From the NCBI GenBank assembly GCA_907165135.1, contig OU015567.1:11599001-11663000 (forward strand): a DNA stretch of 64,000 nucleotides, given 5' to 3'. Positions 33,288 to 46,200 of this stretch are shown here, one piece after another. The position numbers and the translations under genes were made by a program. The DNA comes from Oikopleura dioica (lineage: Eukaryota > Chordata > Appendicularia > Copelata > Oikopleuridae). The stretch's first letter is position 1; each line of letters begins with the position of its first letter. Under the pieces are notes generated by a model. That model was not told the origin of the DNA, did no database searches, and saw only the letters and a program-made list of their open reading frames with translations.

Positions 33288-36200
33288 ATGACAATAAAAG
33301 ATTATGTGTCGCCATATGCAGCTGTTTCCGAGGTGCAGGAAAAGTGGAAATTAGTACCCGCGTTTTTGGAAAGTAGAGGACTCGTCAAGCAGCATTTAGA
33401 CTCGTTCAATTATCTTCTGACACAAGGACTTCAAAAAATTATAAAAGCGAATGCGCGCACAGATGTTGATCAAAACTTCTTTTGGAATTACGATAATATT
33501 TACGTCGATCCGCCAGATGTTGAATATGGCATGAGAAGTGAGGCAATTACTCCACATGAATGTCGACTTAGGCTTGAGTTCGCAAGTTGTCTCTTTTGCG
33601 AGACTGAAGTGGTTCAATTTGTTGAACTCTTAAAAACAGAGACATGACATATTCGGCGCCAATTAAAGTTGATGTTACTTATGTCCGTGATAATCAAATT
33701 AGAAAGGCGCGAGGTCTGGTCATTGGCCGAATGCCCATCATGTTGAGGTCGGCTAGGTGTGTTCTAGCGGGGATGTCGCAGGAGCAGTTTTTTAAAGCGA
33801 AGGAGTGCCCTCTCGATCCTGGAGGGTACTTTATCGTCAAAGGAACGGGTGGTACACTTCACTTTTGGATGCGTTGTCACGAGTGACGTACTGTATCTCA
33901 TAAGCGGCTAATCGATTAAAGTCAGTGCTACCCCATTTGATAAGGTGCGGAAAAAGTGCTATTGATGCAAGAACAAGCTGTCTCTAATCGCATCCTGGTT
34001 GAGAAGGACAAAACCGGAATGTTCTGCGCAGTCGTCAAGTCAAAATCGGACACGGCGAATACCCAAACGAATCTTATCCAGTCGAAGAATAAAATTTACG
34101 TGAAGCAGAATAAGCTGCGTGAGCCTGTCAATGTTGTCGTGCTCTTTAAAGCGCTGGGAATCGAGCGGGATCAAGAAATCGCCGAATTGATCGCCACCGA
34201 GGACTCCACCTTGGCGCTCCTGGCGCCCAGCTTATTCGAATGCCAGCAGCTTGAAATCTTCTCCCAAAATCAAGCGATGAAGTACCTGGAAAAGACAATC
34301 ATGCGCATCCAGAACCCGATAGTTTCGCGATCGCAGATGCAGTCGCGCTTTCAAACCAGAACACCTCGTAACAGAGAACAAGAAGTCCATGTATGGCTCT
34401 GTAACACATTGCTGGTCAATGTGCCCTGTAAAGATTTTAACCTGTACGAGAAAGCTGTTTTTCTTGGACTTATGTGTCGACGACTTCTTCAAGCGCAACA
34501 AGGCATGATCAAAGCTGACGATAGAGATTACTACGGAAACAAGCGAATTCAGCTAGCGGGGGATTTGATATCCTTACTCTTCGAGGAACACTTTAAAAAT
34601 TTCAACGACGAGCTGAAACGTACGATTGGGAAGAAACTTGAAAAGAAAACAGCGCAGGGGAGGGGTGACATGACTGCGGCCAAGTTTGAATAATTGCTGC
34701 CTTTCACTTTTGAATTTATTATGGTCGTCTTTGGACTGCTCATTTTGGCCTTTTAATTAGACGAAAAGACAATTTTAAGGACAGTAATTAACATTAGAAT
34801 CGTCTTAAATCAGCACCCCTTTTTGACAGGTCGTTGACGTAATATCATCAATGAAATCACTACAAAACAAAATCACTCTAGCAATGGAAGCGGCTATTCA
34901 AACCGGCAACTGGAATCTAAAACGTTTCAAAATGGACCGCAAAGGCATCACGGAAATACTGAATCGAATGAGTTTTATTTCTATAGTGTTTGGGTTGTCA
35001 AAAATGCACATTGTTGTCGCGCGCTTGAATCCGTTATGCGCGACTGAAACGTGCTTTTCTTTTATTTGATATTCGTTCCATTTGTTTTTCAACCTACTTT
35101 CCAGTTGGCACAATGACCCGAATCAAGGGACATTTCGAAAAGACGATGAAAGTCACGGGACCCAGAGCGCTGCAAGGATCTCAATGGGGAATGCTCTGTC
35201 CTTCTGATACTCCTGAAGGGTGAGTTGACTAGAAACTTTCCGAGAACAAGTTTGGGTTCACACCGTTGTTGAAAATAAAGATTGTAAATCAGACTGCTCA
35301 TTTAACTGAGTCAACCACTCAATTTCCTGTTTAGGGGAAACAAGTATCATAGCCGGTTTTTGGGGTATTATGGGTTATTATCAGCTCGCGGATAATTTTC
35401 AATTGAAGTTAGATTGAACTTTAGATCTCTAATTGAGCCTAGTTCCGTCTTCTAGTGAAATCTTGTAACGAATTTGTCCCCTCTAAATTTCCACTTCCTG
35501 ACCGAAAACCTCGGCGTAAAATAGAAATTCTGCTTCGCTTTCCAAAATCACATAACGCCCAATCTCATAGTTGATGTAACGATCAGAACCAGACTTGTTC
35601 CGGAAAATTAGATTTCCCCTGGCGACCGACCTAGGACCTTCTCGCGTGGTAGAACTTGGCGAACGTGAAAATTTTGTTTAGAGCGCAATGTGGCCTTGTC
35701 AAGAATATGGCGCTCATGTCACACGTGACGACATTCGAAGATGATAAGCCGATCCATAGGCTTCTTATTAATCTTGGTGTGGAGGTTAGTAATCATTGAT
35801 ATTAATATTCGATGCACGTTTTCAATATTTTTTACTTCTCGCCTTGATTTTTATTATCAGTAGTCCAAAGTGTGGCCACGAAATGGCCATGGTTAGTTAT
35901 AAGTCGAGCGGGTTCATGGAACTGGAATATCGCAAAATTTCGAGCTTTCTTTTGCACTCGAAAACGAGGTCATCAAAGACTATTTTAGACAGAGCGAGAA
36001 TTCAAAAGCCGGAATGGAAGGCTTCGAGGTTGCTTCTCGTCGCTTAGTACGGGATTACCGCTACCAACGTTGCATGTTTACTTATGAACTTTGCGCGGTG
36101 CCGTTAACGAGTGGTTAGACGAGCGACGCTTTCGCTTTTCTTTCTTGAGCCTTCTATTTCCGGCCTAGTGCCAGGAACGATGTTAAATTTGCGTCTAGGA

Positions 36201-38663
36201 AACGAGCACTTTATCTGGCTACGATTTGCATGGTGCAAATTATTTGGTGTTTCTAAATGGCGCACTAGTTGGCGCCACGCGTAACCCAAAGAGTTTGACG
36301 CGCACAGTGCAACTCATCAGAAGGGCGGGTAGACTTCCTGAGTTTGTTTCGGTCTATGTCTCGGAGGAACATCGAGCTGTTTATCTCGCCTCGGATGGCG
36401 GAAGACTCACCAGGCCCTGTATAATTGTTGAAAATGGTAGGCCTAAGGTAACGACATTATTTGAGTTTATTTTTCCTAATGTTTCGACTAGGTCACCCAA
36501 AAGCATATCAACGCGCTACTGGAAGGCAAGGTGAAGTTTCCGGACTTTGTCAAAAACGGCCTCATCGAGTATTTGGACGTAAACGAAGAAAACAGCGCTC
36601 TAATAGGCACCCGGATTAGACAATTGTTTAAATACCAAGTACACGTAATGTTAAGTACGGACAGTTGTCCTCTTCGTTTTTCCCTGTTATCGTGTAACGA
36701 TATTTCCCGTACATTGCTTATCCAAATTAAAAGCCGTTTACGAACGTGATATCACAGAGCAGCATACGCATTTAGGTTGGTTGGAACATTCTTAGCCTAG
36801 TTTCTAAAGCGAAGTTTATCTTTTCCAACCTTTTTAAAAGAAATTGAACCCTTCGCCTTACTCGGAGTCTGTGCTGGTTTGATTCCTTACCCAGATCACA
36901 ATCAGTCACCAAGAAATACGTATCAATGTGCCATGGGAAAGCAAGCTATGGGTACAATTGCAATGAATCAAAGAGAACGAATCGACTCCTGCTTGTACAA
37001 TCTTGTTTACCCGCAACGCCCGCTGGTGAAGACGCGAACTATTGAACTCATCGGTTTCGAGCAACTCCCAGCTGGTCAAAATGCGACTGTTGCTGTAATG
37101 TCTTATTCTGGCTATGATATTGAAGACGCGTTAATTCTGAATAAAGCTTCTGTCGACAGAGGCTACGGACGATGTCTGGTTTATCGTAACGAAAAGACCC
37201 AGCTCAAACGTCAAGGAGGACTTGTTGAGACTATTGAAGAAAGAATCGATGGTCCAGCGCTCGATGCTCAAAGTGGGGAGAAAATCCGCGCAGATGAGTG
37301 CCTTGACATGGATGGAATCGTAGCACCGGGCGAGAGAGTCAAGGAACGGATAGCTAATCAATCTTTCCATTTCCACCCAGATAATCCTCTGGGTTCACAA
37401 AAGCTTGACGGAAATTTCGAGTGTGAATCGAATTTTGGCTATCTGATTAACAGGAGTACCATAAGTTAATCAACAAAGTGGTCTCAAAAGTTGTGGCAGG
37501 GGAAGGTAATCTACCACAGGATGAACCGAGGGCGATTAGAGCTCCAACGATGGCGAAATCGCAGCCAATTCACATCGGCACGGGTTAGACAGTTCTGAGG
37601 GCATATATTATAATATCAGAGGGTTGGGCGTTAGTTGATCTTGAACACGGCTGTCTAACCAACCGCTAGAGCGAGTTATGATCTCAGAAGATGCAACGTG
37701 GCGAATGGTGAAACTTTCTTACCGACAGACTCGACGGCCGGAATTAGGTGAGACATTTTCCTCGAAGCTCGTTCGATTTTTTTTTACGAATATATAATAC
37801 TAATATAACTATCATTTTCAGGCGATAAATTCTCGTCACGTCACGGACAAAAGGGTGTTACAGGGTTAATCGTTCCACAAGAAAATATGCCCTTCAACGA
37901 GATCGGAATGTGTCCAGATGTGATTATGAACCCTCACGGTTACCCATCACGAATGACAGTCGGCAAGTTGATGGAATGCATCGGCTCGAAAGCAGGTGCA
38001 CTCTCTGGAAAGTTTCACTACGGTACTGCGTTCGGCGGCAATACGACGGAAGAAATGGCGCAGACTATGTTAGACTACGGATTCAATTACTATGGAAAAG
38101 ATCTACTCATGAGTGGCGAAACAGGAGAACCTCTGGAAGCTTATATTTTCATGGGCCCAATCTATTACCAGAAGCTGAGACACATGGTTATGGACAAAAT
38201 GCACGCTCGTGCTACTGGAAAGGTCCACAATTTAACTCGACAACCACTAGAGGTAGATAATGAGAATGTTTCTGGTTTTAACATAATTCAGGGACGAGCA
38301 AAAGACGGAGGACTGCGACTAGGAGAAATGGAACGCGATGCATTGCTGGCTTACGGAGCATCGAACCTCTTGAATGAGCGATTCTTCTATTCAAGTGATA
38401 AATATAGGGTTTGCTAAGGCGATACTGGGTGCGATTGTTTAATAAATTTAGGTTGAAATTTGTGGCGATTGCGGGCTTCACGGCTATTCCGGATGGTGCC
38501 GCGTTTGTAGAACGGGAGAACATATGGCAAGGTAAGAATCCTTCGAATAGAGCTGTGTTTTTCATTTTTTAGTATTAACATGCCGTATGCGTGCAAGTTG
38601 CTGCTGCAAGAACTATTCTCGATGAATATCATGCCGAGGATACAATTGAAAAGCCAACTGTAG
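33288..38663 (+). CDS. POLR3B: RNA polymerase III second-largest subunit RPC2
   Basis: Sixteen exons: 33288-33571, 33640-33845, 33945-34690, 34830-34986, 35105-35219, 35682-35784, 36199-36447, 36492-36606, 36734-36775, 36841-37343, 37466-37583, 37670-37747, 37822-38252, 38292-38408, 38452-38531, 38573-38663. The protein follows human POLR3B throughout: KGLVKQH-like start, [10 protein letters not shown], the SDTPEG block, [39 protein letters not shown] and the terminal zinc site (CGDCG...WCRVC). It forms much of the active site making tRNAs and 5S rRNA. Six introns lack a GT start (33572 GC, 33846 CG, 34691 TA, 34987 TG, 36607 GC, 37344 GA); for 37344 a GT start at 37338 is also possible with loss of two residues. 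One GT-AG intron (37584-37669) begins at a 10-bp inverted repeat. Confidence 0.93.
37583..37660. mobile_element. 78-bp TIR element within an RPC2 intron
   Basis: Perfect 10-bp inverted ends, GGTTAGACAG and CTGTCTAACC. The donor GT of the intron lies in the left end. No clear target duplication was found. Confidence 0.6.
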
Positions 38664-40292
38664 AACGACTCGACGCGAAAGAAAAAAGTATTTATGAAGA
38701 AACTTTTCTTCCTGTGTGGCAATGATTGAGCTGAACTGTCGAGAAATAAAAATCACGGAAAACTGATTCGCTCAGTATTTTCAAACGAAAATTTGGATTT
38801 ATTGGAGAGCAGCGTTAGACAGTTTGTTGGTGAATCTAACAAGAATCTCAATCCGCAAGCGCATGTTCGACTTGAAGCATTCTTAAGTTTAGAATTATAG
38901 TGGAACGTTGTGCTTCGTAAACTGATGCATTGAGCCTCTTAATCAATCGTTTCGTTCAAAAATTCAACAACAGCTGCATAGTCTTACACAACTCCTTTCT
39001 GTCCCTGTTGCATTTTTTCAAGATCATGGATTCTAATCGGCTAATCAAAGACACGAAATTCAAATATCGCAGGCTTTTGCAGACCAAGCATAGTCTTTGG
39101 TTGTTACTGTACCGGTTTACTGCTTCTATTGAGTCTATAGTCTATTATGTCTAAAATACAAAGTTTGCTTCTAAAAACGCCCAAAATATTTTCTGCTGAA
39201 TGCGTTCGAACATACTCTTGCGAAATTTCGCGGTCTCGGCTAATTCCTTAAAAGCTAAAAAATTGCCTTTAGTTTGGCGGCACGCGGTGCAAGGCGCACG
39301 TGTACTTCCGCAACCTTTGACTGACTTTTAAATTTCTTCCCGCAACGTTAAAAATCTCGGCCCTGGGAAAGGCGATGCAACGCGCTTATGTATAACTAAG
39401 GGATATTCAAAATGGAGGCGATAGCGTTTTCGTCAGAGCACTTTGTTGCTGTCATAGGTTAAACTCCATTTGCCTTGCATTTTTAAAATGTCAAATACCG
39501 ACTTTCAAACTGTAAGCCAACTTTTTTGGGGACGTCTATCATATTATGTCTGCTTAAGTCTAATTCGAGAAGGTACTGCCAGTATTCATCATACCTTAGG
39601 TCGTGTACTGTATTCTAGCTGCATAAATCTACCAGCAGACGGTCTTTTGTTTTACCATTTATTTATTTCGGAAACGGTGATTTCAAAGTCTTGTTTATTT
39701 ATGAGCTCGCTGGAGATTTCTTCAAAACTAAACATACCACACGTATAATAATGTTTATGTTTTTGCAATTAAGGAAATCTTTTAGGATGCCCTTCTGACA
39801 AATTGACTGATTATTTGGGTTGACGTCACTTTCAAGGCAAAGGCGAATTCATTATCGTATATTTATGTACAGACTTTGTGAAACCGTGCGTTATTTAAAA
39901 TGATGACTATGATAGTCATTATAAATCAAAGTCAGTGAAACAAATAAACAGAATCATAAACTTTGAATAAAATTGAGCATTATGGTCAGTCAATATTAAA
40001 GCGAATGCCAAATAATGGGAGCAAAAAGTTTTGCCACAAGTGTTAAAAATCTGACGAACATTGATGTTCAAGAACAACAGAAAATTGTGGCGCATTCGTG
40101 ACATTTTTCGATGGCGCTAGCACGCACGCCTGAGCGCGCACGAAATCGTCCGCGCTAAACTATCCGCTGATTTTTTTTATAGAAATTGATTTGTGTTTTT
40201 TATTGCTTTTGATAATCGGAAGTTGTTAATATCGCGTTTGTTTGAAAAGATAATTGCTGCCGAAGATTAATTTGCTAGAGAATTACTAGAAA
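38664..40292. other. Intergenic region
   Basis: About 1.6 kb without recognisable coding sequence or RNA gene. Contains the upstream region of the somatomedin-B gene. Confidence 0.4.
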
Positions 40293-41852
40293 ATGAAGCT
40301 CGTTGGATTGCTGGTTGCTGCTTCTCATGGGCAACTTTTGCCGAAACTCGAGTTCAAGGGAATGCCTGTACCAGGCCCGGAGTTAAATATTTTCGATCAT
40401 TTTCTAAAGATGATTTTATTGAAGCCTTTTATTTAATCCGAATAAAGCGCATCTTCTGAACATTGAACCAAAAGATCTTGAGTCACAGAGCTCGTCAAAA
40501 GCAGAGACGACTACTGTGATGCCAAGTACATCAACGATTACCACTTCTCGTGCGTCATCTACTGTTACAGAAAGTATTGTAACAACCACTACAGATTGGT
40601 GAAAAAAGAGTCTAGAATGAGCACGAGATTTTAACTATCTAAATAACACGATAAATGCTTTTTATATATTTTCACCATAAATGAAGACAGTTCACAAGCA
40701 ACAACCACCCATGCAACAACAACAGAAGCTGCGCAGAGCATCGAAGAATTCTTATTTTCAATGGAGAACAACGAAAATTCCAGCGTCTCAGGAAGCGCTA
40801 CATTTAAACCCCCGTGATATTAAAATTTGACATTTTTGAAAAGCAAGAGAACAGAACCTTTCAGTGACATTAAATGACTTTTCACGAGCAAGATACTTTG
40901 CATAATACGAAAGAAGTGAACTTGAAGGGGACTTTTATTTGATTAGCGAATAAAATAGACTCAAGAAATGAGAATGATACGACCAGACCGTCGAGGGGAT
41001 CTTTTGATTTGAAAGCAGCGATGGAAGAAAGTCGGGCGCAAGGATATGGTGAGTTGATCATGTTCTTGAAAACATGATAATATGAGAATGATTTTTTACT
41101 GATTTATTTTCAGGATCAGTTACTGGAGCGCGGCTGAGATTCGCCGGAACACCTTTGGGAGACGTAGCGCCAATTTATTTGTGCAAGAATCGCTCCGGAA
41201 ACCACTGCTGCGACAATAAAGATCCCGACTGCTTCACGCCCGGTGGCTGCTTCTGCGATTCGTCATGCCGAGCGTTTGGTAAGTCTCATTTTCGATGAAA
41301 TTGTGTACGACCCAAATTAGGGGGTAACGAAGATCAAGAGTCAAGAACTTTCGTTGCACGCAATGATTATGCTAAGAACACGTTGGGTTATCAAGTTTTC
41401 AACTCTAGAATAAATGCCAGCGGATCCTACTAAAAGCCTCTAATTGCGGCGGAGAGAGAGGCGCTCTGATCCACCTCAAACCCCCCGTTGTGTTCGTGTC
41501 TTTTAAGATTCATTTCAGACGACTGCTGTCCGGATTTTGAGGACGAATGCGTCGATAAAAAGTGTCTTGAAGAGACTAAAAAGAATTCAGGTTAGTTTTT
41601 GATAAAGGCTGAAAAATTTCGAAGAGCAGTTTAGATTTAGAAAAGGGTAACAATGTTTTAGCTGGAAAACTCGCGCTCCGAGGAATCGAGTTGCGGCGAA
41701 TGAGACATCCCGAGGTGATCATGGTCGCTTCAGGAGGTCAACCAACGCACGTAGAACCAGACGGCTGTTGCAACGGTATTCCATACAATCATGGAATCAA
41801 ATGCTGCTGCAATGGAGCTCTGACTGATCAGTGTCCTTGTCCAGAAACTTAA
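40293..41852 (+). CDS. Secreted somatomedin-B / galaxin-like protein
   Basis: Seven exons (40293-40374, 40448-40598, 40691-40785, 40959-41048, 41114-41278, 41519-41590, 41662-41852) sum to 846 nt = 281 residues; none is long enough to stand out alone. Signal peptide (MKLVGLLVAASHG), then a Thr/Ser-rich mucin-like stretch likely O-glycosylated. Next comes a Cys block fitting the somatomedin-B pattern (CFCDSSCRAFDDCCPDF, then EC). The C-terminus has paired cysteines spaced as in galaxin repeats (CCNGIPYNHGIKCCCNG). Such domains occur in extracellular-matrix and secreted proteins. Intron 40375-40447 is GC-AG; intron 40786-40958 is TC-AG (or GT-TA). An intron splits the somatomedin-B domain. Confidence 0.75.
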
Positions 41853-43255
41853 TTTCTATTTCATATTTTTTTTCTTAAATTTCTAACGCGCTGAAATCTC
41901 TTCAGTTTGTAACTTCTGTATAATAATGTGCAAGTGTATAGAATTCGTAGTGGGTAAGTTCATTAAACCCGTTTTTAGTGGGTTTATTTATTTGAACCTA
42001 AAGACTATAAAATAGTCAAAAAATCCACTGGTGAAGCTTTCCCTATAAATCATAGGCTATCATTAATAAGACACGAAGCGCTAGAATAATTTTTAAATGC
42101 ATGTGAAATGGTAAGCTTGAAAATCAATAAAAGAAAATCAAAACGAAGAAAAAAAAATGCTGAACAGAAGCTGCTTGCCCAATGAAAGAGTTCTCCAATG
42201 CTGGAAAACCTCAATCCTTGCCGTCAGAAACTCCTTTACTGTAAAATTTCTTAAACTCCCGCGTATAACGCGAGCAGATCTTGTAAATAAATACGCTCTT
42301 TTCATATTATTTCTTAGTTTGTAAATCATTTGACTAATTGGACAACTTGGTCAGGTAATTATGGAGGAGCGCATGCTGCATTCATAAAAGTGCATAGATT
42401 ATATTTTTAGTGCACGTAGTTGTATTTTTATTGTCTATCATTTTGTTAGCGGGAACTTTCATTTAACGGAAACAGCAAAAAGCAGACAAGAGACAGAATA
42501 TTTCGTGCAAATATGATGCGAAACGCAGGGATTCATGCTAAAAAAATTTTCTGAAATATTTGTTCGTATCAAAAATATGAAGAAAGAAAAATCTGAAATC
42601 CCAATAAAAGAGACTAACAAATTTGAAAGGCTCCAAGGAACCTAAGCCCCAAGGCGTAAGATTTATTCAAAGTCACATTTTTTAGTTATATATTTCAGTC
42701 GGTCGGGCACAATGGGGCTCCTCGAAAAAGCTGGGCAAAGCTCGGCAATGGGACTCTCTTTACCTCTGTACTCAACAATCTCCAAGAAGGAGGTGACTTT
42801 CTAATAATTTGAAAACAAGGTCGCTCGTCTGAGAATTTTAGGCTCCACGTTTTTGTGAAATTCAAATCCTATTTCGAAAATCTTGGTCGGAATAATTTCA
42901 AACGTGGATTTTTCGTTGAAAGGAAAAATTTCCGAAATCGAAATCAAGTTAATTTCATTTTTCAAAAGAAATTCAGATTGGATTGACCAAGTTATACTTG
43001 TGGCGTTTGAAAAGCGGAGGGAGGAAATCAGACGGCGAGAAGCTGAGGAGGAGAAACAACGGGAGGAAGAGGCGAAACGTGCGTATGAATTTCGCGACAT
43101 GGAAACTCAGATGTGAACAATTACTGCTTAAAAATTCACTTGAATGAAATGCTTTATTGAATATAACATCGCACCATTATCATTCTAATTGACTTCTTGG
43201 TCAACTGCATCAGCATGGGAATAGAAAATATGTTGAAAACACTCCCAGTTCTCAT
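41853..43255. other. Intergenic region with possible short exons
   Basis: About 1.4 kb. Around 42,710-42,790 and 42,990-43,115 there are short plus-strand frames with protein-like composition, the latter a Glu/Arg-rich helix ending YEFRDMETQM-stop. No consistent splicing between them was found, so no gene is called. Confidence 0.3.
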
Positions 43256-46200
43256 ATGACTCTGACTGCCATATCTAAAAAACGAGACATGTTGTGTCGT
43301 CTAGGCCTTCTTGGACTCGTTCTTGGCCTCCCTCAACCACCAAGAGAAACTTATCCTTACGACGTTTCCTTCGGTGAGCTTGGACATGGATTCGGTCAAG
43401 TTGATAGGGCATTTCCGAATGTCGTAGAGCTTCATGGGATTCCCTATGCTCCCGCACCAATAGGAGAAAAACGTTTTGCGGTATCGGAGCTTCTCGAGAC
43501 TTTTCCTCACGACGACATGAACTTCCAAGAGAAGCCGTCAGTATGTATTCAGAGCAGATTTGATGGCGAATCTATCATACCATGGCAACCAGGAGCAAGT
43601 GAGGATTGTCTTTTCCTCTCAATCTGGGCGCGTAAGGACGGTGTCGAAGATCCTTCCAAGAAATATCCCGTTCAAGTATTTTTTCATGGAGGAGCTTTCA
43701 TGGTAAAATCTCGTTATCTTCTTATTTTTGCTATTTGATAGATCGGAACTGGCAACTTTCCGGATACTGATGGAACTGTTATTGCTGAGCGACAGAATAT
43801 TGTCGTCGTCAGTGTAGCGTATCGCCTAGGTGTTCTAGGCTTTGCTCACAACTCCGAGTTCCTAGCTGACTCAGGTAGCTCAGGCAACTTCGGATTTCTG
43901 GATCAGCGAGTTGCGTTGCAGTGGGTTAACAAATATATTCACCACGTTGGAGGAGACCCCACCGATGTGACCATTTCTGGCTGTTCTGCTGGTGGCCAGT
44001 CGACTCTAGTTCATATAACCTCTCCAGATAGCTGGGCATATTTTAACAAAGTGATTTCTTTCTCTGGGCCGATGGGTAGGCTTACCGGACTAAATTTCGG
44101 TCCATTTTTCTAGCTTAGTTTAGGGGGCATATAATATAGTTTTAGAAAGCCCAGAAGCTGAGCTTTCATTTGGGCACAAAATCATGGGGTCTGGGTCATG
44201 CCCGGAAGGCAAATTAGTGCAGCGGAAGTTCCAAAATGGGCACAAGAACTCTTCAATCGATTTTTTCGAAGGGTTTAAGGGATTTTGAGCGGTCGAAGCC
44301 TACTGAAATAGAAAGCTCAGGCTCTGAGCTTTCTAAAACGCCCATAAAATTGGGCCTTCACCAGGTTTTGGGCCACCTGGGGGCGCTAGAAAGTCGAGTG
44401 AAAAACCGGAAATACCGGAAACTTCTATTTTTGAGTCCTAAACTCACAGTCTATGCCTAAAATTAAATTGAGAAGAATAAACTAAGCTTAAAAATATCGA
44501 ACCGCGGTTGAACCGGGTGGTTAATCTTGCGGTTCATTGCGGTTCAACTCTAGAAAGTCTTCGAATCAGTGAAATATGGGTATTTTTTGACGAGAAATTG
44601 AAAAAACAATGAAATAAAAGATGAACCGCGGTTGAACCAGGTGGTTGACCACCCAATCAGTCATGCTGAATTTGTAAAATCTTTCGGAATTAGCTCGAAC
44701 TATTATTTTTTCAAATAAATTTTATATAAAACATTATTCTACAAAATAAAAATTATGAACAATCGTCTTGCAATAGTTTATTAATCAAATCTTTCTTTAA
44801 AGCTCTAGAAACAACCAAACCTGAAAATTTTGACCAAACTTTGAAAATAAATGAAATTTGTTATTATTTATCTTTATAAGGTAGAAATATATTGAAAATA
44901 AAATAACCCCTAATCACGAGTCATCTTTTATTTTATTGCTTATTCAATTTCCCGTCGAAAAATACCCATATTTCAATGTTTCGAAGATTTTCTAGAGTAA
45001 AACCACAATGAACCGCAAAGTCAACCACCCGGTTCGACCACGGTTCATCTTTTATTTCATTTCTTATTCAATTTCCCGTCGAAAAATACCCATATTTAAA
45101 AGTTTCGAAGACTTTTTAGAGTTGAACCGCAATGAACCGCAAGGTCAACCACTCGGTTCAACCGCGGTTCCATATTTTAAAGCGTTGCTTATTGTTTTTA
45201 ATTCAATTTTAGACATTTACAGTGAGTTTAAGACTCAAAAATAGAAGTTCCCAGTATTTCCGGTTTTTCACTCGACTTTCTAGCGCCCCCAGGTGGCCCC
45301 AAACCTGGTGAAGGCCCAATTTTATGGGTGTTTTAGAAAGCTCAGAGCCTGAGCTTTCTATTTCAGTAGGCTACGACCGCTCAAAATCCCTTAAACCCTT
45401 CGAAAAAATCGATTGAAGAGTTCTAGTGCCCATTTTGGAACTTCCGCTGCACTAATTTGCCTTCCGGGCATGACCCAGACCCAATGATTTTGTGCCCAAA
45501 TGAAAGCTCAGCTTCTGGGCTTTCTAAAACTATATTATATGCCCCCTAAACTAAGCTAGGAAAATGGACCGAAATTTAGTCCGGTAAGCCTACCGATGGG
45601 CCTTACCTTAAAAAATACAGATGAAGCAGCCTCTTACAATTCTTGGTTTCTGAAGCGAGTGGGCTGTTGCTTGGATGATCCTGAAGTTTGCTCTTTGGCT
45701 GATGTAGCTTGTCTTCGAGCTCGAAGTGTAACGGAAATTCAAGAGGCTGCAAGTGATCTTCGTCATCGACTCGAACCAATTCAAAACGGACAATTCACTC
45801 CTATTGCTGAGCCCTGGGCCGTTGTTATTGACGGAGAAGTGCTGACAGACAATCCAATGAGACACTTTCAGCGAGGGGAACTTAGACCAAGTACTCCGTT
45901 TGTCAATGGAATCAACGAGGAGGAGGGCTTCATATTCGCCCCAAGCAGAATCCTTGGGCCACCTCTGAGATATAAAAAAATGATGGAACAGCTTTATGGC
46001 GACTCGTCAGACGAAATTTTAGATGCATATCCTCCATGCACTGGAATCGACTGTGATAGCTCCCCTGAATTCGCAGCTTGGATGACTGACTATTCGTGGA
46101 CTTGTAGCTTTCAAGCAGCGATTACTCCAGCCATTCGGCCAACAAACCCTGTGTATGGCTTCTTATGGAACTCGCCCATTCCTCAGACATTCAATCGAAC

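Noticed and set aside
42801-43116. Opposite-strand frames near 43 kb, one Ser/Arg-rich and one Glu/Arg-rich
   Set aside because: No consistent splicing, domain or neighbour support was found, so neither was called a gene.
44236-44460. Open frame inside the esterase insertion
   Set aside because: It lies in one arm of a fold-back element, has no domain, and the mirror arm carries the same sequence inverted.
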